Source of the DNA: Bactericera cockerelli
Taxonomy: Eukaryota; Arthropoda; Insecta; Hemiptera; Triozidae
NCBI GenBank assembly: GCA_024516035.1
Contig: CM044965.1
Location: 23,802,165-23,866,164 of the forward strand
Direction: 5' to 3'
Length of the DNA stretch: 64,000 nucleotides
The translations under genes were made by a program, and so were the position numbers. Below the pieces are notes generated by a model. The model had not been told where the DNA came from, searched no databases, and was given only the letters and a program-made list of their open reading frames with translations. Shown piece by piece: positions 42,513-55,941 of the stretch. Within the stretch, counting starts at the first letter, position 1. The number at the start of each line of letters is the position of its first letter.

Positions 42513-43865
42513 TTAACCCTCGTTATGTTTTTTTAAATGAGCGTTTAAACATTTCTTCTGTGTCGTACTGTAGGAACACTGGAGACATTTCAGAGGTTTT
42601 CAACAGTATGAACATATTGGTGTCGTATTAAATTGGAAGCTCGACAAGATTGAAAATCACAGCAGCCACATTTGTAGGGTTTCATGTTGGTATGCAAAAA
42701 ATTATGTTCCAATATCATTCTCTTATATTTAGTTTCAAAATCACATTTTTGACATTTGAACTTTTTCTGAAAGACTAGATACATGTTCATTGTACTGAAG
42801 TTTCTTGGAACAATAATACTGGCAATACTTGCAGTAATAGTATTTCATTTGGTGCACAGACATATGATGCCCCACCAATTGTTTCAGAGACTGACAAGTG
42901 TAAGCACATGTAATACACTTCAGACATTCAATGTGACTTTGAAGTACATGTCTTTGTAGATCCATTATTTTATACGTGTGAAAATCACATACTCCACATG
43001 ATTTCAAACAATCAACGTTTTCTTCATTATCTAAAGAAACATATTCGTTTTCAATTGTGTTATTGACTTGTTCGATCATGACTTCAGAAGGATCACTAAT
43101 TTCTTCTTTAATATGACAGGACATGTGTTCATTGAACTCGAGTTCTTCAGTAAATGAAAATTCACAAAGATTACAAACAAGGGGCGGAACGTTTATAATA
43201 ATTAACTCTGCGTTAGTTAAATCTGAGTTTCTATCATTCTCTTCATCAACTGTATTTTGTTTTGTGGCTCCTTCTATGTCATCTATTGAGTGTGCAGGGT
43301 CACACACGTTCCTCTCACTTACTCTGCAGTTTTCTAACGAATTCAAAAATATAGAATTTGATCTGCTCTTCATTCCTGAACACCGTTTCACATGTTTTAA
43401 AAGAATATCTTTGGTAGTTGCTCTGTAATCACAGGTGTCACATTTATAGGGTTTGGTATGGGTGTGAACTTTATTAATATGAGCTTCCAAGTTTTTCCGC
43501 CGATACACTCCGTAGTCACACAAGTCACATTTGTAAGGAGCGTTGTCCTGTGTGTATTAGGGAATGTTGTTTTAGAGTATGAACGAGACGAGTTTGAAAG
43601 TCACAATGACTACATTGTAGTTTGGGGTGATCAGTGTGTGTTTTGAGATGATTTTTCAAGTGATATAGACTATTGGTGCGAAAATCACATGAAGTACACT
43701 TGTGAGCTTTCGCAATTTCTGCTTTGACTATCTTCTCATTGTAATGATTTTGAATGTGATCTTTTATGAAAACTTTATTTTCTGTTTTAAAACCACAAAC
43801 CATACAAGTGAATGTTTTTTGTTGAACTGCGTCCAGTTTCAAAACACTCTCCAAAGAATTTTTTT
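42513..43865 (-). CDS. Terminal exon TE-c: C2H2 zinc-finger protein end
   Basis: It opens at acceptor ttgttttcacag with AA AAA AAT TCT (Glu-Lys-Asn-Ser if joined to G). Roughly a dozen C2H2 fingers follow in several frames: CMVCGFKTENKVFIKDHIQN, CTSCDFRTNSLYHLKNHLKT, CSHCDFQTRLVHTLKQHSLI; then CDLCDYGVYRRKNLEAHINK and CDTCDYRATTKDILLKHVKR; then CKYCQYYCSKKLQYNEH; then CQKCDFETKYKRMILEHNFL; and last CLQCSYSTTQKKCLNAHLKK before TAA (42513-42515). Frame changes lie near 43535, 42765 and 42593. All fingers keep their ligands on both sides of each change, which favours indel errors or very recent damage. Between fingers 5 and 6 is a Ser/Asn/Glu-rich linker. Confidence 0.75.
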
Positions 43866-44794
43866 CTGTGAAAACAATGGACGGACATATTACACAACAA
43901 GATGAAAAAGAAAACAAGATTCAAGCCAGAACTAGCTCTCCACTTTTAAAACAAAAAGTAATCTTTGTAATATATGGTGAACAATGAGAACATCAATACT
44001 ATACAAGACATTACTTGAAGAAAGTGATTCATATACAAGTAAAATTATATAGAAGATAAATTTATAATACGCTTATACATATTTCTTATAACAAAACAAA
44101 ATAAACACGTATTGAATAAATAGATAACATAATTATTTAATTACATTTAAATATTAATAAATAAACATAACTATATTTGGATGAAATTTACGAAAAAATT
44201 AACAGAAAATATTTTTATTTAATACCTACAAAAAATATAAGTATATCATAAATCAAAAAAATTTAGCTTTTGCTGAAGTATTTAAGTGTTTTTTTTTTTT
44301 ACATTTACATTAACATTTTTTGAATCACAGATAAATTCACAATATAATCTTATCGAAACAATTTTTAAATATCTACATAGATAGGGTGATTTCAAAAAAG
44401 TATGTGGTGAGTAAGGGCTTAAATGAGTGTTTTTAAATTAATTAAAAAAAAAAAAAAAAAATGGAATGTCAAAATGACACGATACTTCCTCGTGATTGTG
44501 GTATTATTATTAAAGCCAATGAGAGTTAAAATTAAAGCTAAAGTTGTTCTTTGACCTAGTAAAAAAATACAGGTCATCGCAATATTCGAAAAAAAGCTTT
44601 TCAAGTCGATAAGTGGACATTTTTCGTCTCACCCATCCATTTCTATCCTAACTCAGCGTTGCTTAACATTCACGAACATGTCCATGACACACATACAGAA
44701 CTGAGTTTTATTAATAAGATTTACAATTCATCACTTTTGTTGTGTGTTGGTGAAAATTAGTTTTTTCATGCCAAGAAATCTAAATTACCACTGA
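43866..44794 (-). other. Spacer between TE-c and TE-d
   Basis: AT-rich, no ORF with family features. A short poly-A (44440-44460) and no structured repeats. Confidence 0.6.
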
Positions 44795-47700
44795 TTACTC
44801 AGTTGTCATTTCTATATCGTGACTGATCATCAGATGTTGTTCCAAGCGCTCCTTTTGGAAGAATATCTCATCGCATAAGTCACAAGGATATTGTGGTTCC
44901 TCAGCATGTTTTTCGTTGATGTGACGATGTAGAGCTCCTTTGTACTTATATTTCGACGGACAAACCAAACAGGAGAACCATTCTGTAAAATTATTCTTCA
45001 CCCGAATCTTCTTTTTCTATGGCTTCATCTTTTCCTGGTTTATGACCTCGATATACACTTTTTTTTACTACTCCCTTTTTGAGACACGTATCGGTTTCGC
45101 TTCGATGAGTGCCAATTTTTTATTCGCTGTTGTAGAACACTTGGTACAAACGATTTTTTCTTTTTTAGCACGCTATTAGAAGAGCTCAATTGTGGTTGTT
45201 GTTCATGAACACTCCCGCTATGTCTTATTAGATTATATTTTAATTTAAAGCTTGCATCACAAATATCACATTTGAAAGGGCGAACATCAGAATGAACAAC
45301 TAAATGTGTTTTCAAAGCCCATTTATTCTTAGATGTGTAGTCACAATATTTGCAATCATAACTTTCTTCAGAATGAATATTCATGTGTGTTCTCAAGCTT
45401 GCCGCTGTTTTGTATGCATTTTCACACAGATGACACTGATAAGGTCTATTATTGGAATTGGATCTTCCTTTGGAATGGATTAGCATGTGAACTTTGAGTT
45501 TTCCAGATGTATTACATGTGTAGTCACAATTTTCACACTGAAAAGGTCTATCATTAGAATCGATAGATCTTCTTTTAGAGTGGATTAGCAAATGTATTTT
45601 CAGATTTGAAGAAGTTTTACATGAGAATTCACAATGTTCACATCGATAAGGTCTTTCTTCTGAATGTTTCAACATATGCATTTTCAAGTTTCCTGCTGAT
45701 TTGCTTGCATGATCACACGAATCACACGGATAAGGTCTGTCATCAGAATGGGAACGCATATGTATTTTCAAAATTGAAGATTTTTTACATGTGTAGTCAC
45801 AATGTTCACATTGATAAGGTCCTTTTTTGGAATGAAGTGACGTATGAATTTTGAAATTTTTCGCTCGTTTACAAGTATAATCACATAGTTTACACTGATA
45901 CAAACGTTTTTCTGTATGATCAAGCATTTCCTTAGACAAACTTGATTTTCCTTTATGTGAAAGTCTTATATGGTTACTTAAATGTGCTTGCATTTTGAAT
46001 CTTGCATCACAAATCCCACATTTGAATGGTCTTTTAAGTGGATGTTCACGTAAAATGTGCTTTTGTAGAACAGCGTTTGTCTCAGAATTAAATTTACAAT
46101 ACTTGCATTGGTGAGATTTCTGCAGAGAAATGTGTCTTGGGGAAGACGATATTTTTTCATGGTCTCTTGATTTTCCATGAACAGATTCTAGGTGATTTTT
46201 TAAACAGGCCTCATATTTAAAGGTTTTTTCACAAAATTTGCAAGACAGATGTTTTTTTTATAACGTGCAGTCTCAACCTTTTTCCAACTTTACACTGAAA
46301 GTCACAAAATTCACAGCGGAAAAAATGTTCCTCATGACTTTCCATATGTTTTTCAGTATACCGTTTAACTGCTGAGTCGAAATTACACAAATCGCACTTG
46401 AATCTTTCAACATGCATGGAAAGATGGTGTTTCCTTAATTCTGTTTGTTGCTGAATATTTCTTCACAGGATTCGCATTTCATTTCTAGACATTGATGGTT
46501 TTTAACGGAGTGATCCTTGAGTTCAGCTTCGTTGTTAGTGTGAAATGTACAGGTGCCACACTTGTAAAGACTCTTCTCATGCTCTTCTCTGTGTTTCTTG
46601 AATTCCTTATCGGTTTTTGCTTGGTAATCACAATCGTTACATTTCAGACCTTCTATATGCATCTTAACATGTGCTACATTCTCCTCATATGTCTTTGGTA
46701 TGAATTCACAAAGCTTGCATTTCAACTTGTACATTTCATGTCTTTGCTCATGCAAAACCTTATCCTGGTCATCAGTCGCTATATAGTCACATGAATTACA
46801 GTACTTACTGCTTTCCAAATGTAGTTTTTTGTGTTTATGCTTGTCTTCAATAGAGTGCGCGATGTAGGAACAAACGTTACACTTTAGATTAACATAACCC
46901 GACTTTAAATTTCTGTTTTTACTGTCATTAGAAACTTTACTTGTGTATGGTATCTTACCTGAAGATACTATTTTAGAAGAGGGTAAACTTTTTAGAGTCA
47001 TTTTTCTTCCATGAACAGATTCCATATGAATTTTAAATCGTCCTCTATATTTGAAAATTTTATCACATGTTATGCAATATAGATGATTTTTTCTGACGTG
47101 TAATCTTAACGTTTTTGGAACTTTACACTGAAAGTCACAAAGTTTACAACGGAAAAAATGTTCTTTATGATTTGCCATTATATGTTTTTCAGTATACCAT
47201 TCATGACAAGAGTCAAAATCACACAATTCACACTTATATCGTTTAACATGCATGGCAAGGCGATGTTTCTTCAACTCTACCTTGGTACTGAATATTTCTG
47301 CACAGGATTCACATTTTATCTCTAGACATTGATGTTTTTTAACTAGGTGATCCTTGAATTCAGCTTCGTTGTTAGTGTGAAATGTACAGGTACCACACTT
47401 GTAAAGACTCTTCTCATGCTCTTCTCTGTGTTTCTTGAATTCTTCAATGGATTTTGCTTGGTAATCACAATCATTACATTTTAAACATTCTTCATGCATC
47501 TTAACATGTGCTGCATTCTCCTCATCTGTCTTTGGTATGAATTCACAAAGCTTGCATTTCAACTTGTCCATTTCATGTCTGTGTTCGTGCAAAAATTTGT
47601 CTTTGTTGTCACATGCTATATATCCACATATTTTACAGTTGTACCTAGTTCCATAATGTATTTTCTCATGTTTTTGTTTGTCCTCAATGGAACGTGCATT

Positions 47701-48572
47701 GTATGGACAATCATTGCATTTCAGATTGAAATGATTTAGAACATGCAAATCTCTTCTCTCACTATTATTGCATACATAATCACAAAAAGAACATTCAAAC
47801 AAGTTCTCAGTCGTTGCAAAGTGCTTGAGCGAATAATTGGGTATGAAAAGTGGGTCATTAGATTTAGAAGTTTGATGATGAACTGTTGTATCATGTTCTG
47901 CTCTGTCATCAACGGAGAAAGCAAAATAATCACACATTGAACATTTCAAGTTTTTGTTTTCATGATTTTCCTCTACATGTAAATACAGTTCATTTTGATC
48001 TTTTGTCTTGAAGTCACACAATTCACATCTAATATCTTCAATACAAGAACTTTTTGAGAAGTTTAGGTTACTTATATCACAGTTGTCCACCAAGACAATA
48101 ACATCAGTGTTCATGTTTTCTTTTTGCGTAGTAAGATCATTTGATTTGAAACTGGAGTTCGAATTTTTAGCAGAAGGTCTGTTAATACTCGCGATCACAT
48201 TTCTCTTTTCAAATAATAAGTCTTTGTGTGTTCTTAGAGATGATGTATTGTCAATTTCACTTGGCGGTTTAGATACATTTTTTTTGGTGGTTGTTATTTT
48301 CTGAGTTTGAGTTGTTTCAGACATCTGCTCATGAAAAGTCATATGATCATTGAAATTTCCTTCGGTTACAAAAACCATATCACATGCTATACATTCAAAA
48401 ACATTTTTGTGAATAATAAGATTTTGTTTTGGTAAAAGATAGGAAACATTACTTTCATGATTAACGAAATCATTTTCGGCACTATTCGGTTCTGATCCCA
48501 GTTCAGCACAATCCCAGTTATCTGCGGTGTCACAAAGGATACGTTGTGGATTCTTTCTCGTAACAAAAGAAT
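44795..48572 (-). CDS. Terminal exon TE-d: giant C2H2 array (about 34 fingers)
   Basis: The acceptor gttgcag precedes AT TCT TTT (Asp-Ser-Phe). An acidic/Ser-rich leader contains the finger CIACDMVFVTEGNFNDHMTF, followed by NCDISNLNFSKSSCIEDIRC and a series of CDY/CDF-type fingers. A seven-finger block with CKLCEFIPKTDEENAAHVKM, CNDCDYQAKSIEEFKKHREE and CGTCTFHTNNEAEFKDHLVK is duplicated in tandem (47340-47640 and 46490-46790). The 3' half has TGEKP-like linkers (HSDDRPYPC). The last two fingers, CLVCPSKYKYKGALHRHINE and CDLCDEIFFQKERLEQHLMI, end at the stop 44795-44797. Frame changes occur near 46440, 46245, 46000 and 45010-45060; the one near 46245 is in a run of eight A. Its order of finger types parallels TE-e, so the two are paralogous exons. 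Confidence 0.8.
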
Positions 48573-50419
48573 CTGCAACAAAATTAGATACTAAGTAAGT
48601 AAAAGAGATGACAATCTCTTTTGAATGTTTGCATCTTTTAACTTTGGGGAGAAAGAAAAACATTTTTATATAACACATTTATTTTATATTAAAATACAAT
48701 AAAAAAACCACTGATAAAATAATTTGGAACATATTTTTGTACATAATTAATTAGAAGTTTAGATGTATTAAATATATATTAATAACAGGTAGGATTTTGA
48801 ACGCGTAAATAGGATTAGCATTTTATCAGCGTTAGAGAAAAAAACTGCTCCTCCAACACTTCCTAAGAAGAAATATGATGTGCAAAATATTCAAAAAATT
48901 GCGGTTTATTGCCAATGATGGTTCACTCCTGTCCATATAATGTAAACACATCACCTCTTCAAAAAAAAATTATACGAGTTATTGAAGTTCTCAGTTCGTG
49001 TATCCATTGACTTATTTGAAAATAATTCTTATTAAAAATGTTGATTAAATCAATTGATATATTTGAAAATAAAATAACCATTTATTGAGAGAAATTATTT
49101 TGTGGGTATCAATATTATTTTTACTTCTTTTCAGTATGTCTTTTCTACTGAAGGTTGGCTTTCAGGATAATTACTCAGGGATATATCCCTAAACTAATGA
49201 ATTATTAATTTGATGTTTAGAGAAAAGCAAAATTCACTCACTCATTGATTCATAAACTCACCGATCGCATTATCTCTATAATCAAAATACCTAGAAAGCT
49301 GAAATTTTATAAACATTCTTTTCTTTATATCTTGATGTGCAGCAAGGAAAGACTGTTCGTTATAAAGAGTGCCGGTCAAGTACTAAAATTGCTAAAAGTA
49401 ACAAATAAAACTACGAATTGATTGATGATAAAACTCAATAAAGGCAATGATAAATATTATTAGACGTTGAAATTTATCTGTTCACTTTATTAGAAACTAT
49501 CAAACTGCAGATTTCTTGAACTACGAGAAAATGCTTTGTATTATTACTATGGTTATAATTACTATGGAACCGATATTATTCAGGCATATTTTAATCTATA
49601 TCTACTTCGGAGAGAAACAAAAATCAAAATTTACACTCAACTGAGATTCGAGTAGCTATGACGTTGACTATATTACATCAAAAGACCAATTATTTAAAAG
49701 AAAACCCTTAAAATTTTAACAAGTTATGATTTATATCTACAAATTATGTACAAGTATTTACCACCCATACGATGTAATACCTCAACATCAATACTTACAA
49801 AACAAAACAATGGAATATATTTACTCACTTTAGTTAAAGTACCTCAAAAATGGCTGAACGGGGACTAGAAAGGTAAAAAAAGCAAGGAAGAGATAAGGAA
49901 TATTGAAATTTTGTTGAGTACATAAATTTTAGACTTAAGTATTTTCTTATAAGGAAAGTCATTTTTGTGTTCAGTATTTTTATACTCCGATTTGGGCAAC
50001 AAACTAAAAATACTAGAATCGATGGGTTTTAAAATGGACGAGAAAAGCACCTCGTAGATACATAAACATCACATACTATAGAATCTATAGTATGTATAGA
50101 ATATGTCACAAAATGTAGCTCTTATTGTTCAACGCCATCATAATGCCTCAAAAAAGGGTGAAATCAAATTGAAATATACGAAAATGTAGAGTAGACCACA
50201 TTCATTCAAGATTGTAAAAAAAAATAAGATTATTAGATGCGGCCAGCATACATGGTTCAATACCAGATGCGGTCCCAAAAAGCGAAATTTATGTATTTAT
50301 AATTGGTTAATAATTGGTAATTTTATGCGAGATATGCAGAACAACTTGAAAAAAAAAATAATAAGGCTTACAAAAATCACTAAATGATATTAAGTGTGGT
50401 TATGGCAAGTTGAAATCTG
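48573..50419 (-). other. Spacer between TE-d and TE-e
   Basis: 1.85 kb of AT-rich sequence without a supported gene or recognisable repeat. Confidence 0.55.
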
Positions 50420-53400
50420 TTAATCTTTGGTTATTTCAATATTGTGGGTCTTCATATGGTAAGTCAATTGATCTTTCCTGAAAAATTTCTTTGCGCATAG
50501 ATCACAAGGATACTGTGGTTCACCGCCATGTTTCTCATAAGTATGACGTTTGAGATTTACTTTATTCTTGAAAGTGGAGGGACACTCAGGACACGGAAAA
50601 CTATCATCATCTGTGGCTGCAGTATCCAGCCTCGGCTTTTTCTTAGCATTTTGAATGGTCTTGGTATTTTGAACATTCTTAGTATTTTGAACATTCTTAT
50701 TGTTTATCACAAACCGAGATAGAAAGTGACTGCTCATTATAGAAGAATGTCGATTACTTATTTGTTGTTGTAAAACACTGCTTTTGACTTCTTTCTTTGG
50801 TGCTGACTTCTTTCTCTCTCGGACAGGGTGCGTAGGACGGTAATGCGCATTCACCACATGCTCTTCCAAATCATCTTCCGTGTTGGCACAGAACTCACAA
50901 TGTTCACAAACAAAAGAACAAAGTTCAGAGTGTGTTGACATGTGGCTTCGCAGACCTGATTTACGAGCACATCTATACTCACAAAACTTACATTCAAACG
51001 GTAAATCTAATTGATGTGATGTCGTGTGAATTTTCAACTGCATTTTCGTACTACATTTTACATTGCACTGATTGCAGTCGAACATTTTTTCCTCTGAATG
51101 AATGGACATGTGAGAATTCAAATTTTGTGGTGTTTTGAAGGAGCTGTCACATTTGTCACAAGCATGTGGTCTCCCTTTTTGTACATGAACAAGTGTGGTA
51201 TGTTTTTGTAAATAAGAGTTTAGCTTGAAGCTCACTTGACAGACTTCACACGTGAAAGGACGTTCGTCAGAATGTGTTACTAAATGGCTTTGTAGGGTTG
51301 GAGCTGTCTTGAAACTTAGTTCACAAGAATCACACTCATAAGGTCGATCATTAGAATGAACCACTAAATGTGTCTTGAGATTACCATTGGTTTTACACGT
51401 GTAGTCGCAGTATTCACATTGATAAGGCCTATCTTCTGAATGAACTAACTTGTGAGTTTTTAAATTACCACTTGTTTTGAACGAGCTTTCACAGAATTCA
51501 CATTTGTATGGACGCTCTTCAGAATGGACAACTGAAGTGTGCTTCTGTAAATACACGTTGGTCTTGAAACTAACATTACAAATATCACATGAGAAAGGTC
51601 GTTCTTCTTTGTGAACAACTTGATGACTCCTTAAAGATGATGCAGTCTTAAATTTGAAATCACAAGTTTCACATTCATATGGTCTTTCGTCTGTGTGAAC
51701 TACCATATGTATCTTGAGATTATGAATTGTTTTAGATTTAAAATCACAATATTCACATTCAAACGGTCTGTCATCAGTGTGCACTAGCATGTGATTTCCC
51801 AACTGTGACAATGTCTTTGAAGAGTAGTCACAGAACTCACATTGATACGGCCTTTCTTCGGTATGAACAATCATGTGATTTTTCAAATAAGTGGCTGTTT
51901 TACAAGTGTAATCACACAAATCACACTGATAAGGTCTATCTTCTGTATGCACAAGCATATGCGTTTTTAAATTACCAGTAGTTTTAAAACTACTTTCACA
52001 GAGATCACATTTGTAAGGTCTTTCATCTGAATGTACTACTGTCGTGTGAGTTTGTAAATACGTTTTCAATTTGAAACTCAAATCACAAATTTCACATCTA
52101 AATGGTCGTTCTTCATTGTGCACGACTAAGTGTGTTCTCAATCCCGCAGCATTTTTAAATGCCATGTCACAAAATTCACATTCAAATGGTCGTTCTTCCG
52201 TGTGCACATACATATGTGTCCGTAAAGTAGAATTACTTTTACAGGCAAAGTCACACAGTTCACACTGGAAAGGTCTTTCCTCAGAATGCACTGCCATGTG
52301 GGATCTAAGATTTCCTGTCGTTTTGAAAGTACTTTTGCATATTTCACATTCATATGGTCTTTCTTCAGAATGTGTTATACTAAGATGGTTTTTCAAATAA
52401 GTTGAAGTCTTGAAAGAAAAGTCGCACAAGTCACATTTAAATGGTCTTTCTTCTGTATGTACAATCATATGAGTCCTCAAAGCTTGAGAGTTTTTAAACG
52501 CGTTATCACATAGTTCACAATGATATGGTCTTTCTTCTGTATGTACAACCATATGAGTCCTCAAAGCTTGAGAGTTTTTAAACGCGTTATCACATAGTTC
52601 ACATTGATATGGTCGCTCTTCACTGTGAACAACCATGTGAGTCCTCAAATTGCCAGCTTGCTTGAACGCGCTATCACATAGCTCACATTTGTAAGGTCTT
52701 TCTTCGGAATGTGTAGTACTTTGATGTTTTTCAAGTAAGTTAAAGTTTTGAAAGAAAAGTCACACAAGTCACACTTGAATGGTCTTTCTTCTTTATGTAC
52801 AATCATATGAGTCCTCAAAGCTTGAGAGTTTTTAAACGTGTTGTCACACAATTCACATTGATATGGTCGTTCTTCTGTGTGTACTGACATGTGCGATTTT
52901 AAATTTCCTTGCTGTTTGAACGTAGCATCACAAATAGTACATTTAAATGGTCTCAATTCAGAGTGGGAGGTTGCCATGTGTGATTTTAGATTACCACTAG
53001 ATCTAAAAGCACTACCACAAAGGTCACACTGAAAAGGTTTTTCTTCGTTATGAATATCAGCTAAATGTGTCGTCAGAGTGCTTATGGTTTTAAAAGTCTC
53101 TTCACATCTGTCACATTTGTAGGGCCGTTCTGTCGTATGAGATACTAAATGTTGTTTCAAATATTCTCTTTTTTTACTACTATATTTACATAAATGACAT
53201 TTGAAAGGTTTTTCCTCAGAATGAACATACAAATGAGCTCTCAAGTAACTTATTTTAGAACATGTGTACTCACATTGGTCACAAGAAAACCTCTTTGTTA
53301 CACTTCCTTGGCCACTACTATAATGTTTTGATTCCATATGTCTTCTGTACTCTGACCTATACTTGAATGTTAATTCACACATCTTACATTTCAAGTCTTT

Positions 53401-54946
53401 ATTATTATGTTTACTACGCAAATGCATTCTGTATCTTTTGCGTACTTGCATTGAAAGTCGCATGATTTACAATGAAAAATATATCCCTCATGGGTCTCCA
53501 TATGCTTATCTGTATACCATCGATCTACAGAGTCAAATTCACATAACTCACACTTATATCGTTTAGTGTGTGTTGCAAGGCGATGTTTCTTTAACTCTGC
53601 TTTGGACCTGAAAAAATCTTCACAAGATTCACATTTAATTTTAAAGTCTTCGTGTTTTTCATCAATATGAGTATTTAATTCAGATTGATCAATGGTTTGG
53701 AATTCACAAATACTGCATTTCAAGAGCTCTCGTGCATGTTTTTCCTTGTGCCTCCTATGTTCTCTTTTGGTTATTGCTTGATAATTGCATACATCACATT
53801 TAAGTTCTTCCTGCTCATGCATGGCGACGTGTGCATCATTTTCTTCATAAGTGTAGGGTACAAAATCACACAGCTTACATTTCAACTTGTCCATTTCATG
53901 TTTATACTCGTGTAAAAATTTATCTTTATCATCAGCCGCCAAGTAATTACATATTTTGCATTTCAACTTGCTTTCAAGATGCGTTTGGTCGTGCTCTTGT
54001 TTATCTTCAATGGAACGACCAATGTATGAACATTCATTACATTTGAGATTGAAATGATTTAACACGTGTATATCTCTATCTTGACTATTTTCACAAACAT
54101 AATCACAGAATGAACAATGGAATTTATCTAAATCTGGTTCGTGTGAAGTGCTAGGTTCTGCGTGATGTGCAGCATGAGCTTCTTTATCACTCACTGAGGT
54201 GGCGAAATAGTCACACATGGTGCATTTTAAATCTTTGTTTTCATGACATTCTTCCAAATGTTTATCTAATCCTGTTCTATTGATTGCTTTAAAATCACAG
54301 AGTGTGCAAGTATTTTCATTTAGGTAACTACTTTTTGAAAAATTAATATTATTTAAATCACATTTTTCTAACAGAACAATCACATCCATATCTCTAGATA
54401 CTACTGCAGAACTGGTTACTTGAGTTGAGTCACTATTTCTTTTAATTGTAGGTGTTTTTATTTTTCGATTAATGGGTTTCTTTTTAATTCCCAAGTTAAC
54501 TATATTTTGTCCGGGAATGTTGAATTTAAACCGCGTGACAAGCCTTCCACTACTAGACTTATCCTGAGAAACTCCCGTGGTTTGCATATTGTCAGGATCC
54601 CCTGAAGTAATACAGTTAATTTCGTTTTTTACTTCCAAAATTTTCTTTCTAAGGGAAGATAATTTTGTTCTCCTATGTTTTGTCTTGTTCATTTTATGCT
54701 TTATAGTAGTTAAATGGACCTTAAAATTCTCTTTAGAAACAAAGACCTCATCACATGCTTTGCACTCGAACACTTCTTCATGAATTATGACGTTGTGTTC
54801 AAGCGGAGCATCTACAGAGTCTTCATAATGACTAGAATCTTCATAATGGCTAGAGTCTTCAAACTCATCATATGTTGATGTTTCATCATGGGAATCTACA
54901 AATGATTTACGGAGTTCTTCATTCAAAGAATGTTCTTTTAATTTTT
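50420..54946 (-). CDS. Terminal exon TE-e: giant C2H2 array (about 44 fingers)
   Basis: The acceptor ttttctttcag precedes AA AAA TTA (Glu-Lys-Leu). The leader has an acidic repeat (EDSSHYEDSSHYEDS) and finger CKACDEVFVSKENFKVHLTT. About 11 CDY/CDF-type fingers follow, including CDFVPYTYEENDAHVAMHEQ and CELCEFDSVDRWYTDKHMET. A frame change near 53450 joins to CKMCELTFKYRSEYRRHMES and eight further fingers. A second change near 52720, in TTGAAAAACATC, joins to 23 more fingers with HSEERPY(E/K/Q)C linkers. It ends CPECPSTFKNKVNLKRHTYE, CDLCAKKFFRKDQLTYHMKT, EITKD, stop. Tandem near-identical finger pairs (CELCDNAFKNSQALRTHM three to four times) show recent internal duplication. Product size would be about 1500 residues. 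It probably binds DNA in the nucleus. Confidence 0.82.
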
Positions 54947-55459
54947 CTGAAAGAAAATGGAACTTAAAATTAGTATATTTATAGAATATTGAAAATAAGT
55001 TTAAAATATTGTTCAAATAATTCAACAATCCATTTTAATGTTTTCTATATCATACGAGTACTCTTTAATTTTCCAGAAGACGATTTCAAAAAACGATAAG
55101 ATACGAGTATGTTTGAGATAAAAGAGTAATTTCAAACCTTGAACGATAAATTTCTGCTGAGATCTGAGAATTTATATAAATGAATCTGAGGATAGGTTTT
55201 TAGTGGTTAAAAATCTCACAACTCAGGGAGTGAGGTGGCTGGTGAGTCTTTTGAAGTTTTTCCTATCCCAACAAACAATTACAAAAAATATTCCTCTTGT
55301 AGTCAAAGTACCTACAAAGGTTAAAAAATATGAAAGAATTTTTAAAATTACTAATTTGGAAACAGTTACTTGTATAGTTGAGAATTTCTACATGTACTTA
55401 TAGGAGAATATCATAAAAAAATATTACAAATCTCAATATGTATGGCAATAAGACATTTT

Positions 55460-55491
<32 letters not shown>

Positions 55492-55941
55492 AAACAAACA
55501 AACAATAAAGCTAGTTAAAGGACAACTTCTAAAAAGAAAATGAACACAGAATCACTCTACAAATTTTGACGATATAAAGACAAATAAACGGCAAAACACG
55601 GTAAATTATTTTGTTTGTATTTAAGGGATGGTTTCAGGATTATTATGTAATATTCTTATTGCAAAAAAAACTGGCTGGTCTCTAATATTTTTTTTGAATT
55701 ATCATGAGTAATTACGAAATAAATGTTTCATATTAAACTTTAAAAAAAATTCAATTCCATATAGAAAGAATTGTATCAATCATCATCATAAAAAAAATGC
55801 TTGGTTTAAACATGGCAATTTTCCCCATCAAATTATAATAATAACAATACAATGGAAATTGTACTTCAAGTTACATTTTCCAAACAGTTAGTGTTTGATT
55901 TTCATGCTCAGTATATGGTATTCTTCATGTGCTAATTTATT
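54947..55941 (-). other. Spacer between TE-e and TE-f
   Basis: AT-rich, with a 29-bp poly-A at about 55462-55490 and caaacaaacaaa after it. A TTTATT (AATAAA on the minus strand) at 55936-55941 immediately follows the TE-f stop codon. No gene. Confidence 0.6.

Noticed and set aside
46492..47940. Plus-strand hydrophobic ORFs opposite the zinc-finger exons
   Set aside because: They are shadows of Cys/His codons (CAC, TGT) read in reverse. Similar shadows occur opposite every finger exon.
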